Below the pieces are notes generated by a model. It did not search any database. It was given only the letters and a program-made list of their open reading frames with translations, and was not told the origin of the DNA. Of a DNA stretch of 64,000 nucleotides, positions 51,443 through 61,138 are shown piece after piece. Source of the stretch: Pseudomonadota bacterium (lineage in GTDB: Bacteria; Pseudomonadota; Alphaproteobacteria; Rhizobiales; Rhizobiaceae); assembly GCA_023451735.1 (NCBI GenBank), contig JAEXYH010000037.1, positions 1-64,000 of the forward strand, written 5' to 3'. Each line of letters opens with the position of its first letter. The stretch's first letter is position 1. A program made the position numbers and the translations under genes.

Positions 51443-53791
51443 TTACTGGCCGGTCTGGCCACCGCTGTTCTGGGTCCACTCACGGATTGCCTCGTCGAAG
51501 GCCTTCACGCCGTCCGGTCCCTTTTGCAGCGTCAGCAGCGCGCGGCGACCGTTGCGGTACGCCAGCGGGATGTCGATCCAGTTACGGGTTCTCAGAAGCT
51601 CGAGATTGGTCCTCTGGGCGTCCGGGAAGTCATTGAGCGCGATCATATGGAAATCGTCGGTGATCTTTGCCGGAACGGCGACCAGCGCGTTTCCACGATC
51701 CTGCTCCGTCTGCTTCATCGCGATGCGGAGAACGCTGTCGATAGCGCCACCTTCGAAGTCCGGCGGGACCGCGAACACGATTTCGATCAGATGGCTCGCC
51801 GGCAACGACGAATCGTTGTTGCGCTTGACAGTCAGCAGCGCGGTCAGGCCGCGACCCGGAACGGTGATGCGTCCCTGGACGACGGGCTCTGGCGGTCCGC
51901 CATTCTGAGCGGGTTCGCGCTGCAGCGACCAGGAGACAGAGCCCTCGATGGCCGTCGGCGCAGTCTGGCCGATACGCTCCTCGTAAAGGAACATCTTTTC
52001 GCCAGCGGCAGCCGGTACCTCGGTGGCTGCCGCGCCAGGAGCCGCGGGCGCAGGCGTGGAGCCGCCAGCAGCAGGGGCCGAACCGTCGGCCGGAGGCGTA
52101 GCAGGCGCGGGGTCGGTCGGCGGCGCGTTGAGCTGCGCGACGGACTGGCCCTCGGCATTCTGTGCCAGGCTGCCGGCATCCCCCGGACCGGCATCAACCT
52201 CGCTGCCGTTTTCAAGCAGTCGCTGGGTAAATTTGGTCCCGGTCGACGAACCGTCCGCCGGCGGCGGAGTGTTCGGCTGCGGCTGGGCCGGTGCCGGTGC
52301 GCTCTGCGACGGTTGGGCAGCAGGCGTCTGCGGCGCAGGCGTCTCAGGCGTGGTGTCGGCAGGAGCGGCGACAGACGGTGTCTGCTCAGCAGTCTCGCTG
52401 CCACTAGTGCTCGACTGCATCAGTCCGCCGACCATGTCATTGAGCTTGTCGCGATAGATCCAGGCGCCGTAAGCGCCACCACCGATAACGATCAGGCCAA
52501 GAAGGCCAAGAAGAAGGCCGGCATAGTTGCGCTTGCGAACGGGCGTCACCCGATAGGGCTTGGCCGGCGGCGACAGCAGATCACTGAAATCGTCGTTCTC
52601 AGCCGCCTTTTGCGGCTTTTCCTCGGAAGCGGGCGATTCCTTCGTATAGCCGATCAGATCTTCCAGATCACTCCAGGGATCGCGAGCATCCTGTTGTGGC
52701 TGCTGCGACTGCGGCGGCTGCTTTTCAGGTGCGGACGGCTGCGCGTTGACATAGGCCGCGAATGGATCTTCGTCGGCATTGCTGTCGCTCGCCTGCTGAG
52801 ACGTCTGCGGGATATCGCCGGCAGGCGGCATGCGTACCGGCTCTGCGGTGACGCGCATCTCTTCGCCGAAATGGGCCTGCACCGGCTCGCTGCGATGGCC
52901 GGCATCGAGATGGCGGGTAAGATCGTCGACCTCATTCCAAACCGCAGCAGCCTGGCTTTCAGCCGACGGCTGAACCGGTTCAGGCTCGCGCTCGGGCTCT
53001 TGCCATGCGGACGGTTCCGACGGAACGGCTTCCGGCGCTGCAGGCTCTTGCTGCTCCGTGTGCCAGTCGGACGAAACGGCTTCCCGTTCATCAAGGGAGA
53101 GCGGCTCATGGCGCTCTTCAGCGACCGGAGAAGCCTCGGCATGAGCCGTGTCCTGATAATTGTAGTCAGTTTCAACCGGAGCGACCGGCTCCTGATATTC
53201 AGGCTTGTCTTCGGGAACGTCGTCGCGCCAGTCACCATAACGCCCGGCTGCCGGCTCTTCTGAAGTTGAAGCGACCTGCGGCTCTTCGGGAACGTCCCGC
53301 CAATCATGCTCGACATGTTCGGCCGGCTGCTCGACAGCCTCGGACGGGGCCTCCTGCCAATGGTTTTCCGGTGCCTCATAGGGATCGGCAGCCGGCTCCG
53401 CAGCAAGGGGCTCTTCCTCGCGATAGGTCTCGGAATGAGAATGCGAGGCATAGTCGTCAGAAACCACAGGTTCCGACGCAGCAACTGGCTCGGCAGAGGT
53501 TTCCTCGATGGGCTCCGGGGGCTGATATTGCTCCGGCACCGCCACCGGAACGGCGGCGACTTCCGGTTCGGCCGGAAGCGCTTCCGAATGCTCGGTCTCC
53601 ACCTCGACGATGGCCGCTTCCAGCTTGTCCATCTGCCGCCGCAGCATTTCCTCCGGCGGACGCGGCTTCATGTTCTCAAGCTGGCGCTGGACGGCACCGC
53701 GAGCCTTTTCATAAACTCGCGTGCGCGCCTCGGGCGTGTTCGTCGCCAAACCGTCAACAGCGCGGCGGATCACCGCTACAAAATCAGCCAT
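51443..53791 (-). CDS. Large proline/glutamate-rich single-pass membrane protein
   Basis: About 782 residues. A short N-terminal domain (MADFVAVIRRAVDGLATNTP through EEMLRRQMDKLEAAIVEVE) is followed by a ~340-residue acidic, proline-rich cytoplasmic segment, one membrane helix (420-445, AGLLLGLLGLIVIGGGAYGA), a proline/alanine-rich linker, and a conserved C-terminal domain of about 160 residues (MFLYEERIGQTAPTAIEGSV, IDIPLAYRNGRRALLTLQKG). This build is typical of an unnamed Rhizobiales family; function unknown. It is transcribed after purA with a 58-base gap. Confidence 0.75.
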   Translation of the reverse strand: MADFVAVIRRAVDGLATNTPEARTRVYEKARGAVQRQLENMKPRPPEEMLRRQMDKLEAAIVEVETEHSEALPAEPEVAAVPVAVPEQYQPPEPIEETSAEPVAASEPVVSDDYASHSHSETYREEEPLAAEPAADPYEAPENHWQEAPSEAVEQPAEHVEHDWRDVPEEPQVASTSEEPAAGRYGDWRDDVPEDKPEYQEPVAPVETDYNYQDTAHAEASPVAEERHEPLSLDEREAVSSDWHTEQQEPAAPEAVPSEPSAWQEPEREPEPVQPSAESQAAAVWNEVDDLTRHLDAGHRSEPVQAHFGEEMRVTAEPVRMPPAGDIPQTSQQASDSNADEDPFAAYVNAQPSAPEKQPPQSQQPQQDARDPWSDLEDLIGYTKESPASEEKPQKAAENDDFSDLLSPPAKPYRVTPVRKRNYAGLLLGLLGLIVIGGGAYGAWIYRDKLNDMVGGLMQSSTSGSETAEQTPSVAAPADTTPETPAPQTPAAQPSQSAPAPAQPQPNTPPPADGSSTGTKFTQRLLENGSEVDAGPGDAGSLAQNAEGQSVAQLNAPPTDPAPATPPADGSAPAAGGSTPAPAAPGAAATEVPAAAGEKMFLYEERIGQTAPTAIEGSVSWSLQREPAQNGGPPEPVVQGRITVPGRGLTALLTVKRNNDSSLPASHLIEIVFAVPPDFEGGAIDSVLRIAMKQTEQDRGNALVAVPAKITDDFHMIALNDFPDAQRTNLELLRTRNWIDIPLAYRNGRRALLTLQKGPDGVKAFDEAIREWTQNSGGQTGQ

Positions 53792-53849
53792 CAGCACTTT
53801 CTCATGGTCGCCAGCGGAAGCCGGCCGAATGGATAATCAATTCTTGAGT

Positions 53850-55148
53850 TTAATCTTCAAATGGGTCGGTCACAAGTATGGTGTCGTCGCGTTCCGGGCT
53901 TGTGGACAACAGTGCAACCGGAGCACCGATAAGCTCCTCGACCTGACGGACATACTTGATCGCCTGGGCCGGAAGTTCTGCCCAGGTGCGTGCACCGACC
54001 GTGGACTCTTTCCAGCCTTCGAGCGTGATGTAGATCGGCTCGACACGGGCCTGAGCCGCCTGCGACGCCGGCAGATAATCGATCTTCTGGCCGTCCAGCA
54101 TGTAGCCGACGCAGATCTTCAGTTCTTCGAGACCATCGAGGACATCGAGCTTGGTCAGCGCGATGCCGGTAATGCCGTTGGTCGCGACCGACTGGCGAAC
54201 GAGGGCTGCGTCGAACCAGCCGCAGCGGCGCTTGCGGCCCGTCACCGTGCCGAACTCATGTCCCTTTTCACCGAGGAACTGGCCGATTTCGTCGGTCAGT
54301 TCCGTCGGGAACGGGCCTTCGCCGACTCGCGTCGTATAGGCCTTGGTGATGCCGAGAATGTAGCCGAGCGAACCCGGACCCATGCCGGAACCGGCCGCGG
54401 CCTGGCCGGCAACCGTGTTGGACGAGGTAACGAACGGATAGGTGCCGTGGTCGATATCGAGCAGCGAGCCCTGAGCACCCTCGAACAGGATGCGCGAGCC
54501 CTTGCGGCGCTCCTTGTCCAGCAGCTGCCAGACGCTGTCCATGAACGGCAGGACGGTCTCGGCGATGGAGGTCAGTTCCTCCATGATCGTGTTGTGCTCG
54601 ACTTCGGCAGCACCGAAACCGCGACGAAGCGCGTTGTGATGGGTCAGAATGCGCTCGACCTTGGCTTCCAGTGCATCGGGATCGGCCAAGTCCATGACGC
54701 GGATGGCGCGGCGGCCGACCTTGTCTTCATAAGCCGGGCCGATGCCCCGTCGCGTCGTGCCGATCTTGGTGCCGCTGTTGGAGGCAGCATCTTCACGCAT
54801 ACCGTCAAGTTCGCGATGGAGCGACAGGATCAGCGTAGCGTTTTCCGCGATTCGCAGGTTTTCCGGCGAGACGTTGACGCCTTGGGCTGCAAGTCGGCCG
54901 ATTTCGGCGATCAGCGCATGGGGATCGACGACGACGCCGTTGCCGATCACGGCCATCTTGCCGGGACGCACGACGCCGGAAGGAAGCAGGGACAGCTTGT
55001 AGCTTACGCCATCGATGACGAGCGTATGGCCGGCATTATGGCCGCCCTGGTAGCGCACGACGATGTCGGCGCGCTCCGAGAGCCAGTCGACAATCTTGCC
55101 CTTGCCCTCATCACCCCATTGCGAACCCACTACGACACAGTTCGTCAT
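53850..55148 (-). CDS. purA: Adenylosuccinate synthetase
   Basis: 432 residues, full length. It couples IMP and aspartate with GTP hydrolysis in AMP synthesis. The P-loop-like VVVGSQWGDEGKGKIVDW gives D13, and H41 is in GGHNAGHT. Other motifs are IGTTRRGIGPAYEDK, FEGAQGSLLDIDHGTYPFVT and GRKRRCGWFD. The ATG at 55148 is the family start; the long upstream frame is rejected. Confidence 0.98.
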   Translation of the reverse strand: MTNCVVVGSQWGDEGKGKIVDWLSERADIVVRYQGGHNAGHTLVIDGVSYKLSLLPSGVVRPGKMAVIGNGVVVDPHALIAEIGRLAAQGVNVSPENLRIAENATLILSLHRELDGMREDAASNSGTKIGTTRRGIGPAYEDKVGRRAIRVMDLADPDALEAKVERILTHHNALRRGFGAAEVEHNTIMEELTSIAETVLPFMDSVWQLLDKERRKGSRILFEGAQGSLLDIDHGTYPFVTSSNTVAGQAAAGSGMGPGSLGYILGITKAYTTRVGEGPFPTELTDEIGQFLGEKGHEFGTVTGRKRRCGWFDAALVRQSVATNGITGIALTKLDVLDGLEELKICVGYMLDGQKIDYLPASQAAQARVEPIYITLEGWKESTVGARTWAELPAQAIKYVRQVEELIGAPVALLSTSPERDDTILVTDPFED

Positions 55149-55422
55149 ATCTGCTTCCTGCCCTTTGGACGAAACCCGCTCGTCAAACCGGTCCCCGACC
55201 TGGCTTGACGGCAAGCTTTTATACCAGTTCTTTTTCTCGAATGCCGGTCGGCCAAGGCCAACGGCTCCACAAACGCGTGCATCTATAATGCCTTGATGCG
55301 ACGAAAGCGACCGGTTTGTGACGGGGGCGAGGTTTTTACGTGACAAAGGCAGAAACCACACGTTATTGGCCAAGTCACGGAAGCATGTTGGCGTCGGCAG
55401 GGCGGCGTATCTAGGAGGCAAT

Positions 55423-56310
55423 TTGCATCGCCAGGCCTATCTGTTCCTCGTCATTGCGACACTATGCTGGGGCGGCAACGCAGTCGCAGGCAAGCTCGCG
55501 ATCGGCCATATCAGCCCGATGATGCTGACCTTCTGGCGCTGGTTCTTCGCCGTCGTCATCATTTTCGCAATCTCGCTCAAGGACCTGCGCCGTGACTGGC
55601 CGGTCATCCGCAGAAACATCCCCGTCCTCGCCTTTCTCGGCATTGTCGGCTACGTCGTCTTCAACGCGGTGCTTTATACAGCTGTCACCTATACCAGCGC
55701 GATCAACGTCACGGTCGAACAGACGCTGATTCCAGTCCTTATCTTTGTGCTGAATTTCGCGCTGTTCAGGACGAAGGTCTCCTGGCTGCAGATCCTCGGT
55801 TTCGGCCTTACCGCCATAGGCAGCCTGCTGACCGCCGCCCATGGAGACATCGCAACGCTTCTCACGCTGACGGTCAACTTCGGTGACGCGATCATGATGA
55901 TAGCGATCGCCGCCTACGCATTGTACACGATCGCGCTGCGCTGGCGCCCGCCGATCAGCTGGAAGAGCCTGATGGCGGTGCCGGCCCTTTTCGCCCTCGT
56001 GTTCAGCGTTCCGCTCGCCGGCTGGGAATATTCGCAGGGCAACATGATCTGGCCGGACACGACGGGTTGGCTGGTAGCGCTTTATACCGCCATCTTCGCA
56101 TCACTCGTGGCACAGGTTCTCTACATCCTTGGCGTCGCCGAGATCGGCGCCAACCGCGCCGGACTGTTCATCAATCTCGTGCCGGTCTTCGGCACGATTC
56201 TCTCCGTTATCGTTCTCGGCGAACAGTTGCAGCTTTTTCACATCGCCGCGCTCATTCTCGCCCTGGGCGGCATCGCCATTGCCGAACGCGGAAAACCGGC
56301 CCTCACCTGA
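55423..56310 (+). CDS. DMT-superfamily (EamA) transporter
   Basis: 295 residues, ten membrane helices in two EamA repeats (LVIATLCWGGNAVAGKLAIG and FVLNFALFRTKVSWLQILGF; second half NMIWPDTTGWLVALYTAIFA). Such permeases export metabolites such as amino acids. The start is probably TTG at 55423, with AGGAGG two bases before an AAT spacer; a GTG at 55318 would add 35 residues without membrane features. Confidence 0.88.
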   Translation: MHRQAYLFLVIATLCWGGNAVAGKLAIGHISPMMLTFWRWFFAVVIIFAISLKDLRRDWPVIRRNIPVLAFLGIVGYVVFNAVLYTAVTYTSAINVTVEQTLIPVLIFVLNFALFRTKVSWLQILGFGLTAIGSLLTAAHGDIATLLTLTVNFGDAIMMIAIAAYALYTIALRWRPPISWKSLMAVPALFALVFSVPLAGWEYSQGNMIWPDTTGWLVALYTAIFASLVAQVLYILGVAEIGANRAGLFINLVPVFGTILSVIVLGEQLQLFHIAALILALGGIAIAERGKPALT

Positions 56311-56348
56311 GGTCCGGCATTTTACGGAAGACGAACGAACCATCAGCT

Positions 56349-56636
56349 TTACCGCGCGACGGTCGTCAACTCGTCTTGCGCGAACATATCCAGATAAGCG
56401 TCGACTTCACTGATTGCCTTGTCGGCTACGGAGCTGCTCGGGATGAGTTCGCTGAGCGGTTCGGTCGTGAACGTCCTGGACTTTAGCGGGGCAGGCTGCA
56501 GTTCAGCGAACTCGGCCCGATTGGCGACGGTGGAGGCAAGATCGCGCGCAAAACTGGCTGGACCGGCGGCGCCGGCTTCCTTGCCGTAAATGAGCGCGGT
56601 CAGAACGGCCGCCGAAATGATGAGCTTCCTGATCAT
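56349..56636 (-). CDS. Small exported hypothetical protein
   Basis: 95 residues. A short signal peptide (MIRKLIISAAVLTALIYGKE) is followed by a polar mature part with no recognised family. ATG at 56636 is chosen because the signal peptide then starts at residue 1. It lies between two other genes on both strands, with no operon partner. Confidence 0.55.
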   Translation of the reverse strand: MIRKLIISAAVLTALIYGKEAGAAGPASFARDLASTVANRAEFAELQPAPLKSRTFTTEPLSELIPSSSVADKAISEVDAYLDMFAQDELTTVAR

Positions 56637-56805
56637 TGCCTGAACCCTTTTTACGGACGGCTCTACGGCCATCGCGTTTCGTTCTGGCACGACATTAGGC
56701 CGCACAACTTTTCGGGTCGCTTAAATGGAAAGATGCAATTTTATCGAAATCGCAGTTTTTCCCGCCTTGGCACAGGACGCATTCGCTTCGATAAGGCCAA
56801 CGAGG

Positions 56806-58143
56806 CTAGACAGCCGTCTGCCTGTCAGCCTCATGCGCCTGCTCGCGGCGTTGACGCCAGCCGAGTTTACGTCCACCGCCATCGTCATGCCTGTTGCGGA
56901 TCCGCCGGACAAGCAGCCATATCGCAATCACCACGAAAGGCACGGAAGCGCCGGTGAGGGTTTCCGGCGCGATTGCTATGCCGGTATAATGGGTAAGTTT
57001 GGCGAGATAACCGACCAGGCCGATGACGTAATATGAAATCGCGGCCACCGAAAGGCCTTCGACCGTCTGCTGCAGACGCAGCTGCAGATGAGACCGCTTG
57101 TCCATCGAAGCAAGAATTTCGGTATTGAATTTCTGCAGGTCGACATCGATCCAGCTGCGCAACAGCGCCGTGGCTCGGGCCAGTTTACGCGACAGGTTGA
57201 CCTGCCGCTCTTCGACCGATTGGCAGGTTCGCATGGCCGGCGCCAGACGACGATGCAGAAACGCTCCAAGTGTCTCGTTGCCCGGCAGAGCCTTTTCCGC
57301 AAGCATGCTCACGCGATCGAGAACGATATCGTTATAGGCGCGGCTGGCGCCGAACCGGTAAAGGCTCAACGCGGCATTGGCTTCCAGCTCTGCTGCAAGC
57401 CTGGTGATCTCCAGAAGCATCTCGTCCGCCTCATCGCGGGCGTGCTGCTTCATGCGTTGGGTGATGGCGGTAAACCGTGCCTCGAACTGCCGGATTTCGG
57501 GTGAAAGGCCCTGCGCCATCGGCAGTCCCATCATCGCCAGCGTACGGTAGGTCTCGATGTCGAGAATACGCTGGACGAGCATGCCGCGCGCAGCGTCGGT
57601 CATGCCGTGATCGAGAACCAGGAATTTCGTCAGCCCATCGCCATCCTGGCGAAAATCGGTGATCAGCGTCGCCTGGCTGTCAGCGACCATGCTTTGACAG
57701 AGGCTGGTCGGGTCGAAACGGGACGTGATATCCGACATATCGTCGCTGGCAGGTCGAACTTCGATGCGGACACCCGAAATGAACGGGCCTGGTGCGGCAA
57801 AACTCGCACCGAACGGATTGACCGGGATTTCTCCTCCGAATGCAGGCGGAGCGGGCGTATCCCAGAAATAGGTCGAAAACTCCGTATGCCGCTCCCAGCG
57901 CAGAGTGCCGCTGCCCCAGCTCATCGTGTGATGACTGGTGTCGGCTGACGGTGCCGGTACGCCCTGCCCCAGTGAAAGTTCCGCGAGGATGGAGTGGTCG
58001 GCAGCCAGATTCGCTTCAGTCAGGAAAGCGACCTGAAAAATGACGCGCGGCAGTGGCAGCAAGGTATAGGGCCGCGAATGAATTTCGCCGAGCGCACGCG
58101 CCCTGACATCTGCAACCGGGAACGAGAAACTGCGCTTCGACAT
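56806..58143 (-). CDS. DUF3422 inner-membrane protein
   Basis: 445 residues. The N-terminal domain (RALGEIHSRPYTLLPLPRVI, HTMSWGSGTLRWERHTEFST) and two C-terminal membrane helices (VEGLSVAAISYYVIGLVGYL and LTGASVPFVVIAIWLLVRRI) are diagnostic of DUF3422. The function is unknown; the family occurs throughout alpha- and betaproteobacteria. The ATG at 58143 fits the family start. Confidence 0.9.
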   Translation of the reverse strand: MSKRSFSFPVADVRARALGEIHSRPYTLLPLPRVIFQVAFLTEANLAADHSILAELSLGQGVPAPSADTSHHTMSWGSGTLRWERHTEFSTYFWDTPAPPAFGGEIPVNPFGASFAAPGPFISGVRIEVRPASDDMSDITSRFDPTSLCQSMVADSQATLITDFRQDGDGLTKFLVLDHGMTDAARGMLVQRILDIETYRTLAMMGLPMAQGLSPEIRQFEARFTAITQRMKQHARDEADEMLLEITRLAAELEANAALSLYRFGASRAYNDIVLDRVSMLAEKALPGNETLGAFLHRRLAPAMRTCQSVEERQVNLSRKLARATALLRSWIDVDLQKFNTEILASMDKRSHLQLRLQQTVEGLSVAAISYYVIGLVGYLAKLTHYTGIAIAPETLTGASVPFVVIAIWLLVRRIRNRHDDGGGRKLGWRQRREQAHEADRQTAV

Positions 58144-58302
58144 TCAAGAGGGTCCTTGACCGCCGCCGTGGCCGGTCTTCGCGATTGACTATTATCAAAT
58201 ACCCGTGACTGCACGACGTGGCGCTTTGCCGCAGAAAACGCCCTTCCCCACCACTTTGCAAGATGCTTCCGGCCGCGGACAGCAGGCCAAGCGTCCGGTG
58301 CT

Positions 58303-58317
58303 TAAACTTTTCATTAA
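58303..58317. promoter_or_regulatory. Possible CtrA box before the transglycosylase gene
   Basis: TAAA-N7-TTAA, seven of eight consensus positions, ends 24 bases before the ATG. This is too close to act as a usual activator site, so it may be chance. Confidence 0.25.
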
Positions 58318-58340
58318 ATCTTAAGAGTCATCTATCGGGC

Positions 58341-58928
58341 ATGACCCGTGTTTCTGCGATGCGTATTGCGTTTTTCATCGCGCTTCTCTCTCTTGCCGGC
58401 TGCGCTAGCGCGCCGAGCCGGATCTCGAATGTCTGTGCGATTTTCGACCAGAGAGACGGCTTCTTCAACAACTGGCAAAAGCAGGCACGCGCCGTGGAGC
58501 GTGAATACGGTGTGCCCGTGCCGATCCTGATGGCGACGATCTACGTCGAATCGAGCTTCCGGCCGAATGCGCGCCCGCCGCGCAAATGGTTCCTCGGTTT
58601 CATTCCCGGCAAGCGTGCGTCGTCCGCCTATGGTTATGCCCAAGCGCTCGACGGCACCTGGGAAACCTACCAGCGCGCCACTGGCCGCTGGGGCGCCCGT
58701 CGCAATAATTTTGGCGACGCAATACGGTTCGTGGGCTGGTATCACAACCAGACCTCCGCGCGGAACGGCGTTGCGCGTAATGATGCTTACAATCTCTATC
58801 TCGCCTATTATGCCGGACATGCCGGATATAACCGCGGCAATTTCAGCGGCAGCCTGAAGCAGACCGCCCAGAAATCGGCCGGCATGGCTGCCCGTTATGC
58901 GGCGCAGTTGAAGGGCTGCGGCTACTGA
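58341..58928 (+). CDS. Lipoprotein lytic transglycosylase (SLT fold)
   Basis: 195 residues. The lipobox is LSLAGCASAP (cysteine 21 of this start), so the protein is lipid-anchored. The SLT/GH23-like fold has the catalytic glutamate in LMATIYVESSFRPNA, then ASSAYGYAQALDGTW and a late NLYLAYYAGHAGYNRGNF. It cleaves peptidoglycan glycan strands. ATG 58359 (MRIAFF) is an alternative start. Confidence 0.88.
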   Translation: MTRVSAMRIAFFIALLSLAGCASAPSRISNVCAIFDQRDGFFNNWQKQARAVEREYGVPVPILMATIYVESSFRPNARPPRKWFLGFIPGKRASSAYGYAQALDGTWETYQRATGRWGARRNNFGDAIRFVGWYHNQTSARNGVARNDAYNLYLAYYAGHAGYNRGNFSGSLKQTAQKSAGMAARYAAQLKGCGY

Positions 58929-59024
58929 CTGTGACGAAAGCCTGAGCGGGCTTTCGAGTTCTCCACACGCAGCACCGACGGAGACAGCGTCCGGCCTTTC
59001 CTTGCGTGCTCACAAACCGAGGGC

Positions 59025-60941
59025 TCAGGAGCGCGCGCCATCTGAATGGACGATGCGCGGCCGGCTGGGTTCCCATACCTTGACGCCATCACGGCCATCC
59101 CACTTGGCGCTGTAAAGTGCCTCGTCGGCGCGGGCGATGACACGAACGGCGTCCGCAGGACCCGAGCCGCGCCCGAGCGTAGCAACGCCGATGCTGACGG
59201 TCACGATCCCCTTGTCGCTTTCGCTGTGGGGAATGCGCAGCCCGCGCAGCCGATCACAGAATTCCTCGGCAATCGTGACGGCTGTCATCTCATCCGTATC
59301 CGGCAATATCAGAGCCAGTTCCTCGCCGCCGTAGCGGGCAGCCCGGTCACCGGTCCGGCGCGCCGCGGCGCGCAGACAATCGGCAACCATCTTCAGGCAG
59401 CTGTCGCCCGCACCGTGACCATAGGTATCGTTGAACCGCTTGAAGTAATCGACATCGATCATCAGAAGCGCGAGCGAGCCTTCGCCGCGCTCCACCCGGT
59501 CGAGTTCCTCCGCCATGACGGCATCGAAGGCGCGACGGTTCAAAAGCCCGGTGAGGCTGTCGGTCTCGGCAAGCACGGACAGCCGGTCATTCAGGTTCTG
59601 CAGCTCCAGTTCATGCTGCTTGGCTGCCGTTATGTCCGAGCAGATGACGAAACAGGCTCCTTCCGGAGTCGGACGCGTGCGCGATTCGATCCAACGGCCA
59701 TCGGCAAGCGGAAACTGCACCGTGCCGCCCTGCTTCAACCGTGCGAGCGCGATATCCACCCATTGGGCGACCTGATCCTGCGGTATGCCGACGAGTTCTC
59801 CGCGCGCAATGGAGGCGTAGAGAATGGCGGCCGCGGGCGTGCCCGGGACGCGAAGATCTGCGGTCATCGAGAACATCGAGCGATACCGCTCATTGCAGAA
59901 GACCAGCATGAGATCCTTGTCGAACATCACCAGACCATCGGAAATGCTCGACAGCGCCTCGGCAGCACGCCGGTCGCTTTGGGTCAGGGCGGTTTCCAGC
60001 AGCTTCTTGTCCGTCGTATCGCGGCTATGGGTGATCAGCCCGATGATCTTGCCGTCGATATCGGTGAACGGCGCCTTGAGAGTGGAGAGATAAGTTCTGG
60101 TGCCATCCATCCGGGTGACCATCTGCTCCTCGACAATCGGGCTGCCGGCCTTCAGAGCTTTTTCCTCATCAGCCCGGAAAGCAGCAGCCACCTCCTGGCA
60201 GAAGAAGTCGAAATCAGTCTTGCCGATCAGCGCATCGGCGTTTTCCGCCTGCACCAGCTCCGCGGTTGCAGGATTTGCCATGATGAACCGCCCTTCACGA
60301 TCCTTCACGTTCAGCGCTTCCGGCAGGCTGTCGATGACATGGCGGTACATGTGGTTTCGCGCCTCCGTCTCCCGCCGCCTGATCTCATTGGAAAGCGCCA
60401 CGCACGCCATCAGGGTCGCAACGAAGACGAGCGTCATGTAAGGCAGGCGGATCTGCGGACCGGTATCGATATCCTGGTATAAGGCATAGATAAAACCCGG
60501 AGCCATGGCGCCGATGGCTATGACGAGTGAGAACAGCACGTTCGCTTTCAGTGTCGGTGCTTCCTTCACCTTCAAACGGCAGCCGATGAGCCCCGCGACG
60601 CATGCGAACGCAATTCCGACCAGCCCGATAGCGGCCCCTGCGCCACCGAGATAAAGACGAAAAGCGGCGGCGATGAGCGCAGTGACAAGGCCTGCAATCG
60701 GCCCGCCAATGAACGCAGCCGTTCCAATCATCGTCATCCTGAGATCGATGAAGAAGCCCTGACCGAGCTGGAAGGGAATAAGCATGACACCGATGGCGCC
60801 GAGACCGAATAGAAGACCGAATGCATAGCCCTGAACGGATTGCTTCTGAGCCGGGGCCGGCAAGCGGATATTGGACCACAGCGAAATGACCAGTGCCACC
60901 ACCGCCATATTCGCAAGCAATCCGACCCAGAGACTGTTCAA
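59025..60941 (-). CDS. Membrane diguanylate cyclase, 5TM-PAS-PAS-GGDEF
   Basis: 638 residues starting at TTG (GAGGG upstream). Residues 1-190 form a 5TM_5TMR_LYT-like membrane sensor (GFFIDLRMTMIGTAAFIGGP, IAGLVTALIAAAFRLYLGGA). PAS domains cover about 205-325 and 335-450, and GGDEF 465-625 with the active-site GGEEL at 538-542. The RxxD inhibitory site (RTGD, 529-532) is present five residues ahead, so it should make c-di-GMP under product feedback. No EAL domain is attached. Confidence 0.92.
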   Translation of the reverse strand: MNSLWVGLLANMAVVALVISLWSNIRLPAPAQKQSVQGYAFGLLFGLGAIGVMLIPFQLGQGFFIDLRMTMIGTAAFIGGPIAGLVTALIAAAFRLYLGGAGAAIGLVGIAFACVAGLIGCRLKVKEAPTLKANVLFSLVIAIGAMAPGFIYALYQDIDTGPQIRLPYMTLVFVATLMACVALSNEIRRRETEARNHMYRHVIDSLPEALNVKDREGRFIMANPATAELVQAENADALIGKTDFDFFCQEVAAAFRADEEKALKAGSPIVEEQMVTRMDGTRTYLSTLKAPFTDIDGKIIGLITHSRDTTDKKLLETALTQSDRRAAEALSSISDGLVMFDKDLMLVFCNERYRSMFSMTADLRVPGTPAAAILYASIARGELVGIPQDQVAQWVDIALARLKQGGTVQFPLADGRWIESRTRPTPEGACFVICSDITAAKQHELELQNLNDRLSVLAETDSLTGLLNRRAFDAVMAEELDRVERGEGSLALLMIDVDYFKRFNDTYGHGAGDSCLKMVADCLRAAARRTGDRAARYGGEELALILPDTDEMTAVTIAEEFCDRLRGLRIPHSESDKGIVTVSIGVATLGRGSGPADAVRVIARADEALYSAKWDGRDGVKVWEPSRPRIVHSDGARS

Positions 60942-61138
60942 ATCTTCAACCCTCGCGCCAACATCATGCTGACCATTTCCTGCTCATTGTACGGTTTCGC
61001 ACATAAGGTTGGATTAGCGGAGATCTCAGCCGAGGGGAAAAGCTTTAACCAGAGTTAACAGAATCTTTTCTGGCGGAGTTGCCCGGCTTCCACAAGCGGG
61101 TCTCCGCGAGCGGCACCACCGCTCGCGGAACACAGTTC

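Noticed and set aside
55149..55421. 91-residue extension of purA
   Set aside because: PurA proteins begin MTNCVVVGSQ; the extension has no conserved residues.
61045..61058. CtrA box near the diguanylate cyclase gene
   Set aside because: The half-sites TTAA/TTAA are six bases apart (N6), not the required seven.
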